Counted from the first letter of the stretch, positions 45,642 to 58,827 are shown. The stretch: 64,000 bases of DNA from Galerina marginata (GCA_023014335.1 JAECYW010000013.1:62001-126000), one strand, 5' to 3'. Program-made: numbers and translations. The notes: generated by a model not told the origin, from the sequence alone.

Positions 45642-48600
45642 ACTTGGTCAGAGGCCATTGTTGCGCATGGCAAAAACAAGTTCTTACTTTCTAGGTGAGT
45701 CCGACTATAAATAAAGGTTAAATAAGTAAATATTACATAGTCCGCTCAAATCTGAAGCTATTAGGATGTTCTTATACTCAAAAAAAGCAGAAAAATGAGG
45801 CGAATCTAACAAGCCTAAAACGGCCTGGTCACGTGACCAGGAAGGCCCTGATTTTTACGATTTTTTTGATACCAAGATCATAAAAATTGGCCCAGTAATG
45901 GCTGAGATACAGAAACCATGCAGGGTCACTATAGCAGTGGGAGAATTTCCAACCATTGCGTTAGGAATGTTTTCTGCCTGCTATGCAGGCCGGAAAACAA
46001 GTTCTTTTACTACGTAAGAACTTGTAACAAGATTAATTAATTGACTACAATAAGAACTTGTAATAAGATTAGTTCATACGTCACTTAGTTTTTATCAGAT
46101 TTCCTTGAAATAAAGTGTGTAATTATCAGAAAAATCAGGGCTAAAAGATGGTGTCACATACATATTGTCACATCTTTATGTGACTTACCAAATGCGGAAT
46201 ATTGTTGAAAACACAGTAAATAAGCTATATTGAGAGATTTTAAAGACATTAAAATAAAATAAAAATACTGATAATGTTTTTTTTTATCTAAGAGATGGTC
46301 TGTGCACACATATCACATGACATATCCCTGAGAATATTTTGGTCCAAGTTGGTGCATTACCAAATCCAAGGCAATTGCACAAAGTCCTGCTGTGAGTTTG
46401 ATTATGTAAGCTTCTAGAACATTATTTTTATGTTATTTGGTCATGTTTTGCAATGTTTGGTTGGGTTATCCAGTCAGTTTAACACCAATTTTCGGATTTT
46501 CACCAAGTTGAGCTGACTGTTTGCCAGATTTGGACACCATGACATCATTGCAAAACATATGTAAATATTTGTACATTATTCTAAATTGGTCTGGGTAACA
46601 TATTTTAGTATATCTAGCTCACTGAAATTCATTTTAAGTGTAAATTTACACAAATTTGCGCTTTTTGGGTCGTGTGAGCAGGTCACATGACCTAATCATC
46701 CCTGGATACACATGCCACATGAAAGCCCTGATTTTTACGATTTTTTTGATACCAAGATCATAAAAATTGGCCCAGTAATGGCTGAGATACAGAAACCATG
46801 CAGGGTCACTATAGCAGTGGGAGAATTTCCAACCATTGCGTTAGGAATGTTTTCTGCCTGCTATGCAGGCCGGAAAACAAGTTCTTTTACTACGTAAGAA
46901 CTTGTAACAAGATTAATTAATTGACTACAATAAGAACTTGTAATAAGATTAGTTCATACGTCACTTAGTTTTTATCAGATTTCCTTGAAATAAAGTGTGT
47001 AATTATCAGAAAAATCAGGGCTAAAAGATGGTGTCACATACATATTGTCACATCTTTATGTGACTTACCAAATGCGGAATATTGTTGAAAACACAGTAAA
47101 TAAGCTATATTGAGAGATTTTAAAGACATTAAAATAAAATAAAAATACTGATAATGTTTTTTTTTATCTAAGAGATGGTCTGTGCACACATATCACATGA
47201 CATATCCCTGAGAATATTTTGGTCCAAGTTGGTGCATTACCAAATCCAAGGCAATTGCACAAAGTCCTGCTGTGAGTTTGATTATGTAAGCTTCTAGAAC
47301 ATTATTTTTATGTTATTTGGTCATGTTTTGCAATGTTTGGTTGGGTTATCCAGTCAGTTTAACACCAATTTTCGGATTTTCACCAAGTTGAGCTGACTGT
47401 TTGCCAGATTTGGACACCATGACATCATTGCAAAACATATGTAAATATTTGTACATTATTCTAAATTGGTCTGGGTAACATATTTTAGTATATCTAGCTC
47501 ACTGAAATTCATTTTAAGTGTAAATTTACACAAATTTGCGCTTTTTGGGTCGTGTGAGCAGGTCACATGACCTAATCATCCCTGGATACACATGCCACAT
47601 GAAAGCCCTGATTTTTACGATTTTTTTGATACCAAGATCATAAAAATTGGCCCAGTAATGGCTGAGATACAGAAACCATGCAGGGTCACTATAGCAGTGG
47701 GAGAATTTCCAACCATTGCGTTAGGAATGTTTTCTGCCTGCTATGCAGGCCGGAAAACAAGTTCTTTTACTACGTAAGAACTTGTAACAAGATTAATTAA
47801 TTGACTACAATAAGAACTTGTAATAAGATTAGTTCATACGTCACTTAGTTTTTATCAGATTTCCTTGAAATAAAGTGTGTAATTATCAGAAAAATCAGGG
47901 CTAAAAGATGGTGTCACATACATATTGTCACATCTTTATGTGACTTACCAAATGCGGAATATTGTTGAAAACACAGTAAATAAGCTATATTGAGAGATTT
48001 TAAAGACATTAAAATAAAATAAAAATACTGATAATGTTTTTTTTTATCTAAGAGATGGTCTGTGCACACATATCACATGACATATCCCTGAGAATATTTT
48101 GGTCCAAGTTGGTGCATTACCAAATCCAAGGCAATTGCACAAAGTCCTGCTGTGAGTTTGATTATGTAAGCTTCTAGAACATTATTTTTATGTTATTTGG
48201 TCATGTTTTGCAATGTTTGGTTGGGTTATCCAGTCAGTTTAACACCAATTTTCGGATTTTCACCAAGTTGAGCTGACTGTTTGCCAGATTTGGACACCAT
48301 GACATCATTGCAAAACATATGTAAATATTTGTACATTATTCTAAATTGGTCTGGGTAACATATTTTAGTATATCTAGCTCACTGAAATTCATTTTAAGTG
48401 TAAATTTACACAAATTTGCGCTTTTTGGGTCGTGTGAGCAGGTCACATGACCTAATCATCCCTGGATACACATGCCACATGAAAGCCCTGATTTTTACGA
48501 TTTTTTTGATACCAAGATCATAAAAATTGGCCCAGTAATGGCTGAGATACAGAAACCATGCAGGGTCACTATAGCAGTGGGAGAATTTCCAACCATTGCG

Positions 48601-49547
48601 TTAGGAATGTTTTCTGCCTGCTATGCAGGCCGGAAAACAAGTTCTTTTACTACGTAAGAACTTGTAACAAGATTAATTAATTGACTACAATAAGAACTTG
48701 TAATAAGATTAGTTCATACGTCACTTAGTTTTTATCAGATTTCCTTGAAATAAAGTGTGTAATTATCAGAAAAATCAGGGCTAAAAGATGGTGTCACATA
48801 CATATTGTCACATCTTTATGTGACTTACCAAATGCGGAATATTGTTGAAAACACAGTAAATAAGCTATATTGAGAGATTTTAAAGACATTAAAATAAAAT
48901 AAAAATACTGATAATGTTTTTTTTTATCTAAGAGATGGTCTGTGCACACATATCACATGACATATCCCTGAGAATATTTTGGTCCAAGTTGGTGCATTAC
49001 CAAATCCAAGGCAATTGCACAAAGTCCTGCTGTGAGTTTGATTATGTAAGCTTCTAGAACATTATTTTTATGTTATTTGGTCATGTTTTGCAATGTTTGG
49101 TTGGGTTATCCAGTCAGTTTAACACCAATTTTCGGATTTTCACCAAGTTGAGCTGACTGTTTGCCAGATTTGGACACCATGACATCATTGCAAAACATAT
49201 GTAAATATTTGTACATTATTCTAAATTGGTCTGGGTAACATATTTTAGTATATCTAGCTCACTGAAATTCATTTTAAGTGTAAATTTACACAAATTTGCG
49301 CTTTTTGGGTCGTGTGAGCAGGTCACATGACCTAATCATCCCTGGATACACATGCCACATGAAAGCCCTGATTTTTACGATTTTTTTGATACCAAGATCA
49401 TAAAAATTGGCCCAGTAATGGCTGAGATACAGAAACCATGCAGGGTCACTATAGCAGTGGGAGAATTTCCAACCATTGCGTTAGGAATGTTTTCTGCCTG
49501 CTATGCAGGCCGGAAAACAAGTTCTTTTACTACGTAAGAACTTGTAA
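45642..49547 (+). mobile_element. Hairpin-ended composite element, copy 4 (four 880 bp units)
   Basis: 5' end at 45642 (ACTTGGTCAGAGGCCATTG), 3' hairpin ending at 49547. B segments start at 45846, 46726, 47606, 48486 and 49366: four exact periods of 880 bp, A-B-(C-B)4. Units look identical to one another but differ from copy 3 by many substitutions (for example CACTATAGCAGTGGG for CACTGTATGAGTGGG) and by a shortened GTTTGGTTGGGTT region. A 61-codon frame recurs in each unit because the units are identical; it is not open in the other copies. A donor-like CTAGGTGAGTCC follows the 5' end. Inserted in a beta-propeller-like gene. Confidence 0.93.
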
Positions 49548-50341
49548 TTGCTACTTACGGTGTTTCTGAGGTCAAGCTTAGCCTCAAGTTGGACCGATTT
49601 TCTCATGGTGTGTAGGTTTGTTTCCCCTCTAGACAACCCGCTCACATAAATATATCCAGCGCCTCTACAAACACTGGTATATACCTTTTTCTTAATGCTA
49701 CATCTTCACCTTACTGACAAACAAATATGACAAAATAGACATTTGGATTTTCTGGAGGGAAGCCCATCATTTTTGGGATCATGCAGCGAGCGTCGCCTGC
49801 CTCAGGAAGAGGACGGCAGTCTGATTCGTCAGTTGGTATCTGCCTCATTGAAAGTCCTCCAGGCATAGGCATCATTTCAGGCATAGCAGCAAACACGGTA
49901 TAGTGAAATTTCTCATTTCATTCTGTCTTCTGGTACTCATGAAACCTAGGTGCACGACTCAACTTTCAATTTCCTTCATAATATAAAGGTGCCTTCCGTT
50001 ATTACTATTCATCATCTTTACCCTGTTAACATGAATACCTGTGATAGATTTATGGGTTATCCCTCCCCTCTGTGGTACCTATCGCGGCCATTGCTCTGCT
50101 GGCAATCATGTTCGCGAAGGGGGCTATTTTCAGCGATATAGGCCCAGTCGAAAGCAGTAATACCGTCAAGAAGGGTTTCTGCCCCGTTAATGCAACACTT
50201 GCCACCCAAACCATAACCGAGACAGCAACATCAATGATCACGGAATCTGTCTCAAACCACGCGGCCTCAACATGCATTTGTACCCTGGCTGGTACACTGA
50301 CCGTCATCGATAGTCCTACTTCGGTCATTGACAACACATAG
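49548..50341 (+). pseudogene. 3' half of the WD40-like gene, with C-terminal membrane segment
   Basis: The first 60 bp after the element read ATYGVSEVKLSLKLDRFSHG in one frame and look like the next beta strand of the propeller, then a GTGTGT donor-like site. After a poorly resolved part, a clear exon ends at 50341 with VVPIAAIALLAIMFAKGAIF, a predicted transmembrane helix, followed by a Ser/Thr-rich tail (TITETATSMITESVSN). WD40 proteins with a C-terminal membrane anchor occur in mushroom genomes, so I join this exon to the gene, but the connection is inference. The exact reading phase across the element could not be settled because the insertion site duplication is unknown. Confidence 0.4.
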
Positions 50342-51451
50342 TGTAACTTCGTGCCAATACACTTCTGTCGTCATTCGTCTAGACTGGTGATAAATAAATG
50401 TGCCCATTTCCTCCTTCATTGACTCAAACTCCCAACGAAATGGGCCATCGCCTTGCTTGCGCATGATGAGTTTGCCAAATACGGCATATTTTCAAAGCTG
50501 TCATACCGCAGATAATTCCGTCGCCACCTGCTCCGCTGCGTGCCTTGGTAGCTTCTACCGGAAGATATTTGTGCTACCTTCGACTCTTTTGGAGGCCCGA
50601 CTCCGTGCTGCCGAAGACTTTGTCGATCCACTTCGTGCACGCCACATTAGGGTTGAGCTGGTACCTGACTGCAATCTCCTGGGCTTCATTAGGACAGCAC
50701 GTTCATAGCTGGCGGGTTTGCCCCAAGTCTGTAATTTATTGCCGCCTAATCCTTCCAGACTTGTACATTGTAAGGTGAGTTCAAATTATTGAATGGCTCA
50801 AGCAGATCTGATGAGTTTGAAAGTTTAGTCCCTTATATTTACTCGGGAAAGTGTGCACTGCAAATCTGAGCGAGAAAAGTAAGGTCCATTCTCCATGTCA
50901 TAGTTTTCATTTTAATCTTATCGTTTTCAACCCAGAGCACTAACCTTCCTCCGGAAATATCAAACACACAGACATCGGCAAGTTGACAAGTGATTCTTAT
51001 CATCCAGGGGAATAATGCCAAGTGCCTCGCGTCAACTTGAAGAACGCCTGGTGTCAATTGGAGGCAAGTGTGTCCTGACTACCTCGAATCATATTATTTT
51101 ATACTTGAATCCCTCTAGTCCAAATCACAGTTCGTATATATTTCGAGGTTAAAATACATTCGAACTGATCTTTAACTGTACATACAGGAAATTGAACGAG
51201 GACGTGGTCATAAACTCGAAAACCTGCAACATCCCTGACCACGTTGGTGAAGCAATCTTCGCGGAACTCTGCACTTCGAGAAAGCATGTTCTGCACGTTT
51301 CGAATATTCGCTTTTTGTTTTCATCATACCTTTTGTGCCAACTTATGGGGTACATATCCAGGAGACTACCCGAGGGCCGAAGCTTGTTGCCCACAAACCG
51401 TTTCCTACGAGAGTTGCTGTCAGAGCTTGAATTTTCATCATGTCTTGTCCA
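50342..51451. other. Region without a supported gene
   Basis: Short frames only. It probably contains decayed exons and the promoter of the gene starting at 51452. Confidence 0.4.
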
Positions 51452-53309
51452 ATGACTGGAAACCCATGGACCCAGTTGCGATGTGACGATGAATCGCTCT
51501 ATGGCTCGGCGCTAAGTGAGTTTTAGTCAAAGCCTGATAATATAGATTACCGTCGGTGTGCTGAATTTAGGATGGATTCTAGCTGAGTCGCCGCCTCCCT
51601 CAGTAATCAGCGCTCAGTCGTCCCGGAGCGTTGAAAGTTTTCAGACTGCGTACACAACACCTAGCTCCGAGTCTAATTGCAGCTTTTATCCTCAAGGTGT
51701 AGCCGCTCCTCCATTCTGGGCGATGCTGGAAAGAGGTCCTCATATGTCTTCAACAGGAGGTACTTAGTTGACTAATATGCATAATTGTGGTTTGACGATG
51801 TTGCATTTAGGCCCTATTGAGGAAGGAGATAGCAGTCGACTGCTGGATGGCGCTTTTATTCACCAGGATCAACCCTACTCTACCTATCAACCTGCAACGC
51901 ACCTACGAATCGAAGGTATCGATCCGCAAGATTATCAAGTCTGTCCGACGCTTTCTTCGGACGTGAATTTACCCCAAGAAGCACCATCCATGCCAAATCT
52001 GCCAAATGATCCCTATCATGGCGGCAACGAGGGTGAAGGCAAAACGGTAGGCCATTTGTCGCTTTATTACAGCTATTGATTAATAACATTTACTATTTCG
52101 GCCAAGAACTCACCAGAATTGCTTCAAGAAGAAGTTCGTAACTTGAAGGCAGACGTCAAGAAACTATTGGAATTATTGTCCTCAAAGGATGGATCTGCGC
52201 CAGGACACGGTTCTGTCTACCGGACAATTGGAGCTAATTCTGACTCAAAGAAAAAGATGAAAGTAAAGAGGAGATCAGCAGATTCAAACGAATTTTTGGT
52301 GAGGATTCCCAACTTACAACAGTTTACGACGGCCTAAATCTCACATTCACAAAGGAAAACATTAGGCAACATGTCATACATCTTATGGGTGGCAACCTCT
52401 TCGCCGTTAGTCATCAGCCTTCGGAAACAGAGCTCATAGTCTTCAGGCAAAAGTGGAATGAAAGACCTGCTGATTCGTTTGTCGCCTGTTGCGATGTTGA
52501 TAACTTCAAAATTGAACTCTCCTCCAGCCCTCACACCCCATGGAACACCTCAGCGTCACGTATTTTTGCATTAGATTTCCTTCGTTCGACTGCAGTCCCA
52601 GTTTCCCCTTCAAATATCAAGAAAATAGAGGCAGCCTTTTTCATTCGCCTCAAAACGATTGTCGCCGACTATCGGAAACACCAGAAGGGACTACATGTGA
52701 TGGAAGCGACGAAGAGCGGGGACAGGAGGCGGCAAAGGAAAAGAAAGGTTTTCACACCATTGCATTTAAGTTGGAGTTTACTAATGTAACATCTTAAAGC
52801 TCTTCAATAGGCGTCGTGGAACTGTGGAGAACCATCCCTTTCTACGCCGACACCTTGCAATCATGGACGAGCTTGGCATCGAAGGAATGTCGAGTGATGA
52901 GTCTGATAGTGAAGATCCCGTCGTATCTTCATGCAATGTCCAGATGCCTCCCTGGAGGAGTGAGGCCTTGTCCGACTGGCTCCATGTCATCGACACCGTT
53001 TACATTCGCGAGCGGAAGAAGTCTGGAGATCGGAGAGGGTGTCTCCCACACCTCCGGGTTTACAAGGAAGGTTCGATCAGCTCCAAAAAGCAATGCGTTA
53101 AGGGTTTGCCTAAAAATGCATATAACCCGAAATGGCTGCAAAATGCCGTTGACGTTGACGGGAAAGCGGAGGACTACCCATTCGTGCATGATAACAAACT
53201 TTTTGGTACGTCTTTTGTCGATCAGATGGGATTCAAACACCTTTTAATTTGGTACCAGGAAACGTCGAGATGTCGGGTGCGGTGTAGAATTTTAGGTCGC
53301 CAAAAGTAA
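51452..53309 (+). CDS. Unrecognised nuclear-type protein, coiled coil plus conserved C-terminal block
   Basis: Start at 51452 (MTGNPWTQLRCDDESLYGS). Exons continue through WILAESPPPSVISAQSS, PIEEGDSSRLLDGAFIHQD, a leucine heptad stretch (LQEEVRNLKADVKKLLELLS, about 52120-52180) with a basic KKKMKVKRR, then LNLTFTKENIRQHVIHLMGG. The last exons (to 53309) read RRRGTVENHPFLRRH, DELGIEGMSSDESDSEDP, MPPWRSEALSDWLHVIDTVY and PHLRVYKEG. The block R-R-R ... GMSSDESD ... WRS..L..WL is shared by a large family of hypothetical proteins in Agaricomycetes, from memory of such sequences; its function is unknown. The coiled coil and basic cluster suggest a DNA- or chromatin-associated protein. Introns are about 50-60 bp; exact borders around 52330 and 52790 are uncertain. 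Confidence 0.6.
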
Positions 53310-54507
53310 TTCAACTTGCAGCTTAACAAATTTAAATGGACAGGATACGGACTCTTCAACAGAGGCGGGTAGCCGCGGGTTGTTGGAAATAAGTTGTTTT
53401 GTAGTCGGACCTTTTCAATTCTAAATGTTAACGTTATACGTCACGGAGAGGAGCGATTCTTGAATTCGAAACAGTACAAAAAATGAATGCAAGAGTTGCA
53501 ACTTAAAGTAGTGAGAAATGTCCTGGCTTCGATAAGTGATAAGCCTGCCAATGCGTCTGCGCCAATGGATCAAGTGGAAGGTTCTGACAAAAATAGCCTT
53601 GCAAAACAAAAAAAGTACTTAGGGTAACCAGAGCACTGACACTAGTTATACTGACACTAATAACCGTCCTGCAACGCCGACAAAGGAGGAGTACGCAAGT
53701 ACACTGGTCCACATCAGCCAAGTCACGTGTGGCAAAACCGTTGCAGTGGCTAAAGTAAGGCAGTTCCAGCTGCTTTAGTGCGCGGTGATAAGTACTCCAC
53801 CATTTTTGCACTATTCTTTGTAAAATTAGTTTTAATGAGAAGAATAAGACCTGCACTCCTGAATCCAGAAGAAATTTGAGCGGAATTGGTGAGTTAATAC
53901 AGAAGGATAACCTCCTTTAAACTCCATGGCCAGTTGCATCCCTCTGTGACTGGAGGAGGCCCTTGCCAAACAACCAAATACGCATTCGAAAGTCGACTTC
54001 GCAACTGGACTCAAAAACGACTTCCTCTCCTTGCTTTGAGCTATCCCTATCCACCAACGTGTTCTGGGCTCCCAAAACACGTTCTTTTAAATTTAGCGGT
54101 TTTATGATCTGGGTATCCTAATCATAAGACTTACTCGTCAAACAACCAAATACGCATTCGGAAGCCGACTTCCTCTCCCTGCTTTGGACTATCACTTTCA
54201 CCGACGTGTTCTGGGCTCCCAAAACACGTTTATTTAGCGGTTTTATGATCTGGGTATCCTAATCATAAAACTTTCTATTCCTTAAACTCCTGCGCAAGCA
54301 GACTTTACTGGTTCAACATCCACCTACGACGCAGTCTGATTGTCAAACTCGGTTTGAAATCCAGAACCTTTGGATCTGTGAGTTTTAGAATGATTGAGGA
54401 CTTGTTCTGTTCGCTTAAGAGCCTTCTTTTTAGGCTTTTGTGATATTTTTTATGACCATCGCCTCTCGCTTGCAGCAAACATCTAATGTGAGCTGTTTCA
54501 TCCAATA
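53310..54507. other. Intergenic region with a tandem duplication
   Basis: No supported gene. The 3' flank of the preceding gene and the promoter of the next lie here. The only clear structure is the duplication at 53965-54290. Confidence 0.5.
53965..54290. repeat. Tandem duplication, period about 171 bp
   Basis: CAAACAACCAAATACGCATT occurs at about 53967 and again at about 54138; both copies continue through GTTCTGGGCTCCCAAAACAC and TTTTATGATCTGGGTATCC to AATCATAA. The second copy is slightly shortened. Two copies only. Confidence 0.85.
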
Positions 54508-55212
54508 TTGCTATGTCCCCTGACGTATTTAACTGCCTTCCGCAGAATGTCATTTGCCTATACAGGCAAGGTTTACACACCAAACGAACTTGACCATTCC
54601 TCGGGTCATGCTTTCCTCAGTCCAGCAGGGGACATCTTTTACTCGCCGAATTGTTCTCGACAGGTTGAGGTACCTCAACCTAGTCGTTCCTACCTCTTTC
54701 CTGCTCGTGGGGCCAAATTTGAGACATTCTTGTCTCCCCGATGGTGGACGAAGCCATACCATTTTCTATCTCATGTCACCTTACGACCTTCTTTCGATGG
54801 CCTTGTTTTTGGTTGCCTCCGGGATATTGTCTCTCATATCAAACCTCGAGAAGACGATCATGAACAATATGCCCTTGCACCTTTACAGGTCAATCAGTGG
54901 CTGCAGGTGGAAGACTCTCTCATTCGTACTGCTCATCTCCTGGCGAAGGCTTATAGTACTCGAATTCGCGCATCTCTCAAGCCAATCCCTCCATCCCTTC
55001 TCGGCTTCAGCAAGTCATATTCTTCCCATCGTTCGGCTCGCCTTCGCATTGCCGCCTCTCGTGATTGGTTTCTTATGTGGATGGCGCTAATTTCGAGCCG
55101 GATCTCTGACATTGAGACCACGAATAAAGAGGATGATTGTGGAGATTGGTTCGCTGTTCTTGCTAAGGAAAATGTTCCGCAGGCTTGGTTAAGTGCTATA
55201 CAGTCTTCAATA
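54508..55212 (+). pseudogene. 5' part of a large gene split by the divergent hairpin-ended element
   Basis: An open exon from about 54508 (a safer start is MSFAYTGKVYTPNELDHSSG at 54547, possibly after an intron). It reads HAFLSPAGDIFYSPNCSRQV, TFLSPRWWTKPYHFLSHVTL, DWFAVLAKENVPQAWLSAIQ and enters the element after SSI. On the far side the same reading resumes as CDFSRRCPRVGTFLNVLN. The join at the element border therefore restores one continuous protein of more than 800 residues. I do not recognise the family, which I believe is expanded in mushroom genomes. Its 3' end lies about 440 bp from a CACTG-type terminus (59268), so it could itself be transposon-borne. Confidence 0.6.
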
Positions 55213-56855
55213 ACTTGTGAAGCAGCCATTGCTGCACATGGCAAATACGAGTTCTTTATGTTTTTATTGTCTAAATAAGTTCATGACTATCAAATACCCA
55301 GCTATTGATTATAATTTTTAGACTAAATAAAAACCTCATAAAATATTTAAAGACTCAAAGAAAAATCACACAATTCCTCAGCATTTACAATTAGTAATGA
55401 AATCATTCATTTGAATAATAAATTGAAGTATTTAAGGAATGGTGCAAATATTTGTCAATATTTGTGAGCATAAATATACTCAGCAGATAACCCAGAATTT
55501 TGCAAATTTTATGATACAAAGTTCATGATATTTGAACAAGAATCCAGAAAGCTATGATATTATAATATATTTAATCTCTTATCTTGGGCATTTGCTTGAC
55601 AATTAAGTTATCAGATTGCATGGTATAAATATATTTGGACTCAGAAAGAATTTCTCTTATTTTACAGACTTTTTTTGCTTTCCACAACTTTCCCACGCTT
55701 GGATGAAAAATGCTTATTTCTTGAATAATACAAACAGAGCCAAATATTTGCAAATAATTATCCACCTATTTTATTGCCCTGAATTTTCTGGATTTTCTGA
55801 TATTAAATTTATGCAATTTGAGTCAGAACTGAGCATGTTAGAGCCTGATTACTGATTTGTAGACTCGCGTCCAAAAGTCATTTCTCAATGAGGAAATTAC
55901 CTGGTCACATGATTTTAATATATTTGTAATCAGAAAAATTCAGGCTATTTTTCAATATTTTTTCCGGATTTATTACATAACATTCTCACCCGCAGATCAG
56001 ATCTGCATGCTAAAAGCCTAATAATTCGATCATGATCGACATTGTGCACAGCATGACGCACGCCGAGGTCAAAAATGACTATAGTCGACCCACTTTTGAC
56101 CTCGGCGTGCGTCATCAGTCAATTAAGGATCGTGATGGCATTAATGTGCAATATTCATACACATAAGTACTTATTTTAGGCGTATCTCTATCAATTCTTC
56201 ACGGATTTCGATGAAATAAATTGTAAAATATTTAGAAAATTTAGGGCTATAAATCATACTAAATGTGCGTTGCAGAAATCGGACTATTTGGTGACGTATA
56301 GGCGTTATAAGAGTCGTTGACGGCATATCAGAGTATTGCATCATTGGTTACCAAGGGAAGTGATGGATCTGATGTCATAAATATAGCAATGTGATGTAAT
56401 TGATCCCATCAATCAATCAAGCTAAATTTAGAATGTGTTACTTTAAGCAACCAATACTGAGAATTGATGTATTTTATGCTATTCTGCACCAATTTTCCTG
56501 AAAAAAAAAAGATATTACTTGGAAAATTAATGGGATCAGTTTTTATTAAGAAGGTTTAGCAGTTGCACAATTGAATGATGTATTATTTTGGGAATCAATC
56601 ACATTGGCAACGTGCAACAGATGGTTACTAGGGAAAATGATGCATCACCAATCAATCAAACTTGTGATCAAATGTGTTCTCACGACTTCATTTTTTGAAT
56701 TAAAAGACTACAAACATTTGTAGCAACTAGGAACAAAGACTACAAAAAAAGTGAAGCCGTGAGAGAAAATGAATGAAAAATGTGGTCGCACTGCAAGCAA
56801 ATTAGCGGAAAGTCAGAATAAGAACGAGTTCTTTTACTAACGTAAGAACTCGTAA
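55213..56855 (+). mobile_element. Divergent hairpin-ended element, copy 6, without tandem units
   Basis: The 5' end reads ACTTGTGAAGCAGCCATTGC, then ACATGGCAAATACGAGTTCTT, clearly the same end as the array copies with changes. The 3' end is the hairpin ACGAGTTCTT - TTACTAACGT - AAGAACTCGT - AA ending at 56855. Relative to the other copies both hairpin arms changed together (ACA to ACG, TGT to CGT), so pairing is kept, and the inner 5' motif changed as well (TACGAGTTCTT). The 1.6 kb interior is AT-rich, has no 880 bp units and no open frame, and holds a perfect 22 bp inverted repeat at 56053-56115. It interrupts an exon of the gene at 54508-58827. Confidence 0.85.
56053..56115. repeat. Perfect 22 bp inverted repeat with 19 bp loop
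   Basis: The arms 56053-56074 (starting ATGACGCACGCCGAGG) and 56094-56115 are exact reverse complements. It lies inside the divergent hairpin-ended element and is more GC-rich than its surroundings. Confidence 0.9.
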
Positions 56856-58827
56856 TTTGCGATTTCTCTCGACGGTGCCCCCGTGTTGGTACCTTTTTGA
56901 ACGTTCTTAATCCTGAACCCGATCAACCTTCCGTGGAGTGGTTATGCTCTTGGGACATACCAGTCTGGTATTGCCCTAGTGGCATTGGACACCACAAGCT
57001 CCAACATTTGCGACCACCATCACACATATTGCAAGCTGCGACAACTTTCATTTCAAAAGCCCCATCTCTTTTACCCCCTCCTCCTTTATCACCCCGACGT
57101 CAACCTCAAGGATACTCTCGCCATGAATACAAAGATGCGTTAAAGGCCTATCTTGCAACAAAGCCTTGGGAGCCTTTCTTCGTCGCTCGAGAGCAACGTA
57201 ATAAAGAAGTCCTGGCCAAAGAGAATGAGCAAAACCGTCAGATTCGTCTCAGTCGTGAGAGGAATCCCCCAATTACGTCGGCAGAGGTTTTTGTCTGGGA
57301 ATGGAGCGAAGACGAAGTCATTGAGCTCATCCGCAGGCGAGTTCATAAAAATGATCGCCAGGATACCATTAGAAATTACTCTGACGCTCAGTGCAAATAT
57401 GATGCTGTCAGTAATGTCTGGGACCTGTGCGAATTTTTTGGCGATGATCCTGATGACGACGACGACGGCAGCTCCGATGATGGCGGTCGCGACATGAACA
57501 TGGACTTGGACATGGACACTGAATCATACATGGATCCAGATACCACCCAAAAGGGATATGAATCCTTTATTGCCGAGCGGGTTCATCAGAGCAGCAATTC
57601 GTTTGAATATGTCACCGGAGTTTCTCGAACATCTGACATTGGCCCAGAAGTCGATCTAACGCACACCTCTAACGACCTCAATGTATTGCAGTATTTATTC
57701 CTGCATTTCGGCTTTGTGCATCCACTCCCTCTTCCTGAAAGAGACCTATCCCCGGTTGATAATAGTGACTGGGACGAATGCTTGATGTCAGTTGGCCTCT
57801 GTAAGGGTAAACACCAGCCTCAACGTGGCCTCACTGGGCCTATCGTGACTTTTCTTCATGGCTTGCAAGGGCCAGGACCGAAGGCACATGAATGGGATTT
57901 CTTACCGGACAATCGTCAATATTTGGGAGACAGCATCATCAGAAAAAATTTTCACAAGCTCGATGGCGGTCTCTATATGCTGCATAACTCTGTTCTGGGT
58001 ATTGAAAGGGCGAGTGAATGGCAGATTGCTGTGACTACCTTAGCCAGTGCAGTTCACATTTTGAGATATATCACAGCTGTCACTGCTGCAACTGGAATCC
58101 CTTCGTCTATGGCTTTGGCTAGGCATCTTGCTGAAGAGGGTATTCCTTTCCAAACATTTTTGAACCTCAACCGTCATCCTTCATCGATCTCCCTAGATGC
58201 AATCAACATCAAAATACCTCGACGTGTTGCCAACTACACATTTATACCGGGTGATTACGAGACATACGTCCTGCGTCGCAAACATTTGTTAGCAACTCCT
58301 CGTGCTCGTGCTGCTATTCTGCATGGCGGAATGGTCAACCGCCTTGCCAAAGAGCACTTTGCAGTTGAATCCACAATATTTGGCCCATCATCAGCTGTTA
58401 CACTCCATCGCCTTGGGTATTCGGTTGAGACCGCTGGTACGACCTACTGGGATGACGGTCTTACAAATGATGAAATTGCTGTAATTTGTGGCATGCACCA
58501 CTGTTTCACAGGTATATTTTTTTCCGTAGGCCTGGCATGTCCTATCTTACAGTCTTTACAGGTAATGGAGATCAGATTGCTCATGTATCTTGGTGGCCAT
58601 TGCCGCACTATTGGGACAGCAAGAATAATGCATATAATTGGGGCCACTGGACGGAGGTAGCAGAGACTTGGTACCAGAATCGCTTGAAAAGTATTCGCGA
58701 TGGAGACGTAAAGAATGGCGTTCCATTATCGCAGCTAGATTGGCGGAATAAACTGAAGAAGGCATCCCTGGGGAGGAAAGTCGCCACGCGTATTCGTGAA
58801 ATGTCAACGCAGCAATTTCAGTCATGA
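56856..58827 (+). pseudogene. 3' part of the large split gene (acidic, unrecognised family)
   Basis: The reading resumes at the element border (CDFSRRCPRVGTFLNVLNPE) and runs open to 58511; a 50 bp intron (58512-58561, GTATAT to TTTACAG) leads to the last exon 58562-58827, ending STQQFQS. Content: SVEWLCSWDIPVWYCPSGI, a Pro-rich stretch, KPWEPFFVAREQRNKEVL, a long acidic run (DDPDDDDDGSSDDGG, DMNMDLDMDT), LQYLFLHFGFVHPLPLPE, LHNSVLGIERASEWQIAVTT, and a C-terminal HVSWWPLPHYWDSKNNAYNW followed by a basic helix. The frame from ATG 56897 could still be made as a 587-codon product even if the 5' part is lost. The domain family was not recognised. No catalytic motif stands out. Confidence 0.65.

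Noticed and set aside
46712..49537. Four identical 61-codon frames, one per unit of copy 4
   Set aside because: They are identical only because the units are identical. The frame is closed in copies 1, 2, 3 and 5, so it is not conserved coding sequence.
45639..49551. TGC on both sides of copy 4 as a 3 bp target duplication
   Set aside because: It would need an extra T on the right border and breaks the host frame, and the other copies show no matching 3 bp repeats. The insertion duplication stays unknown.
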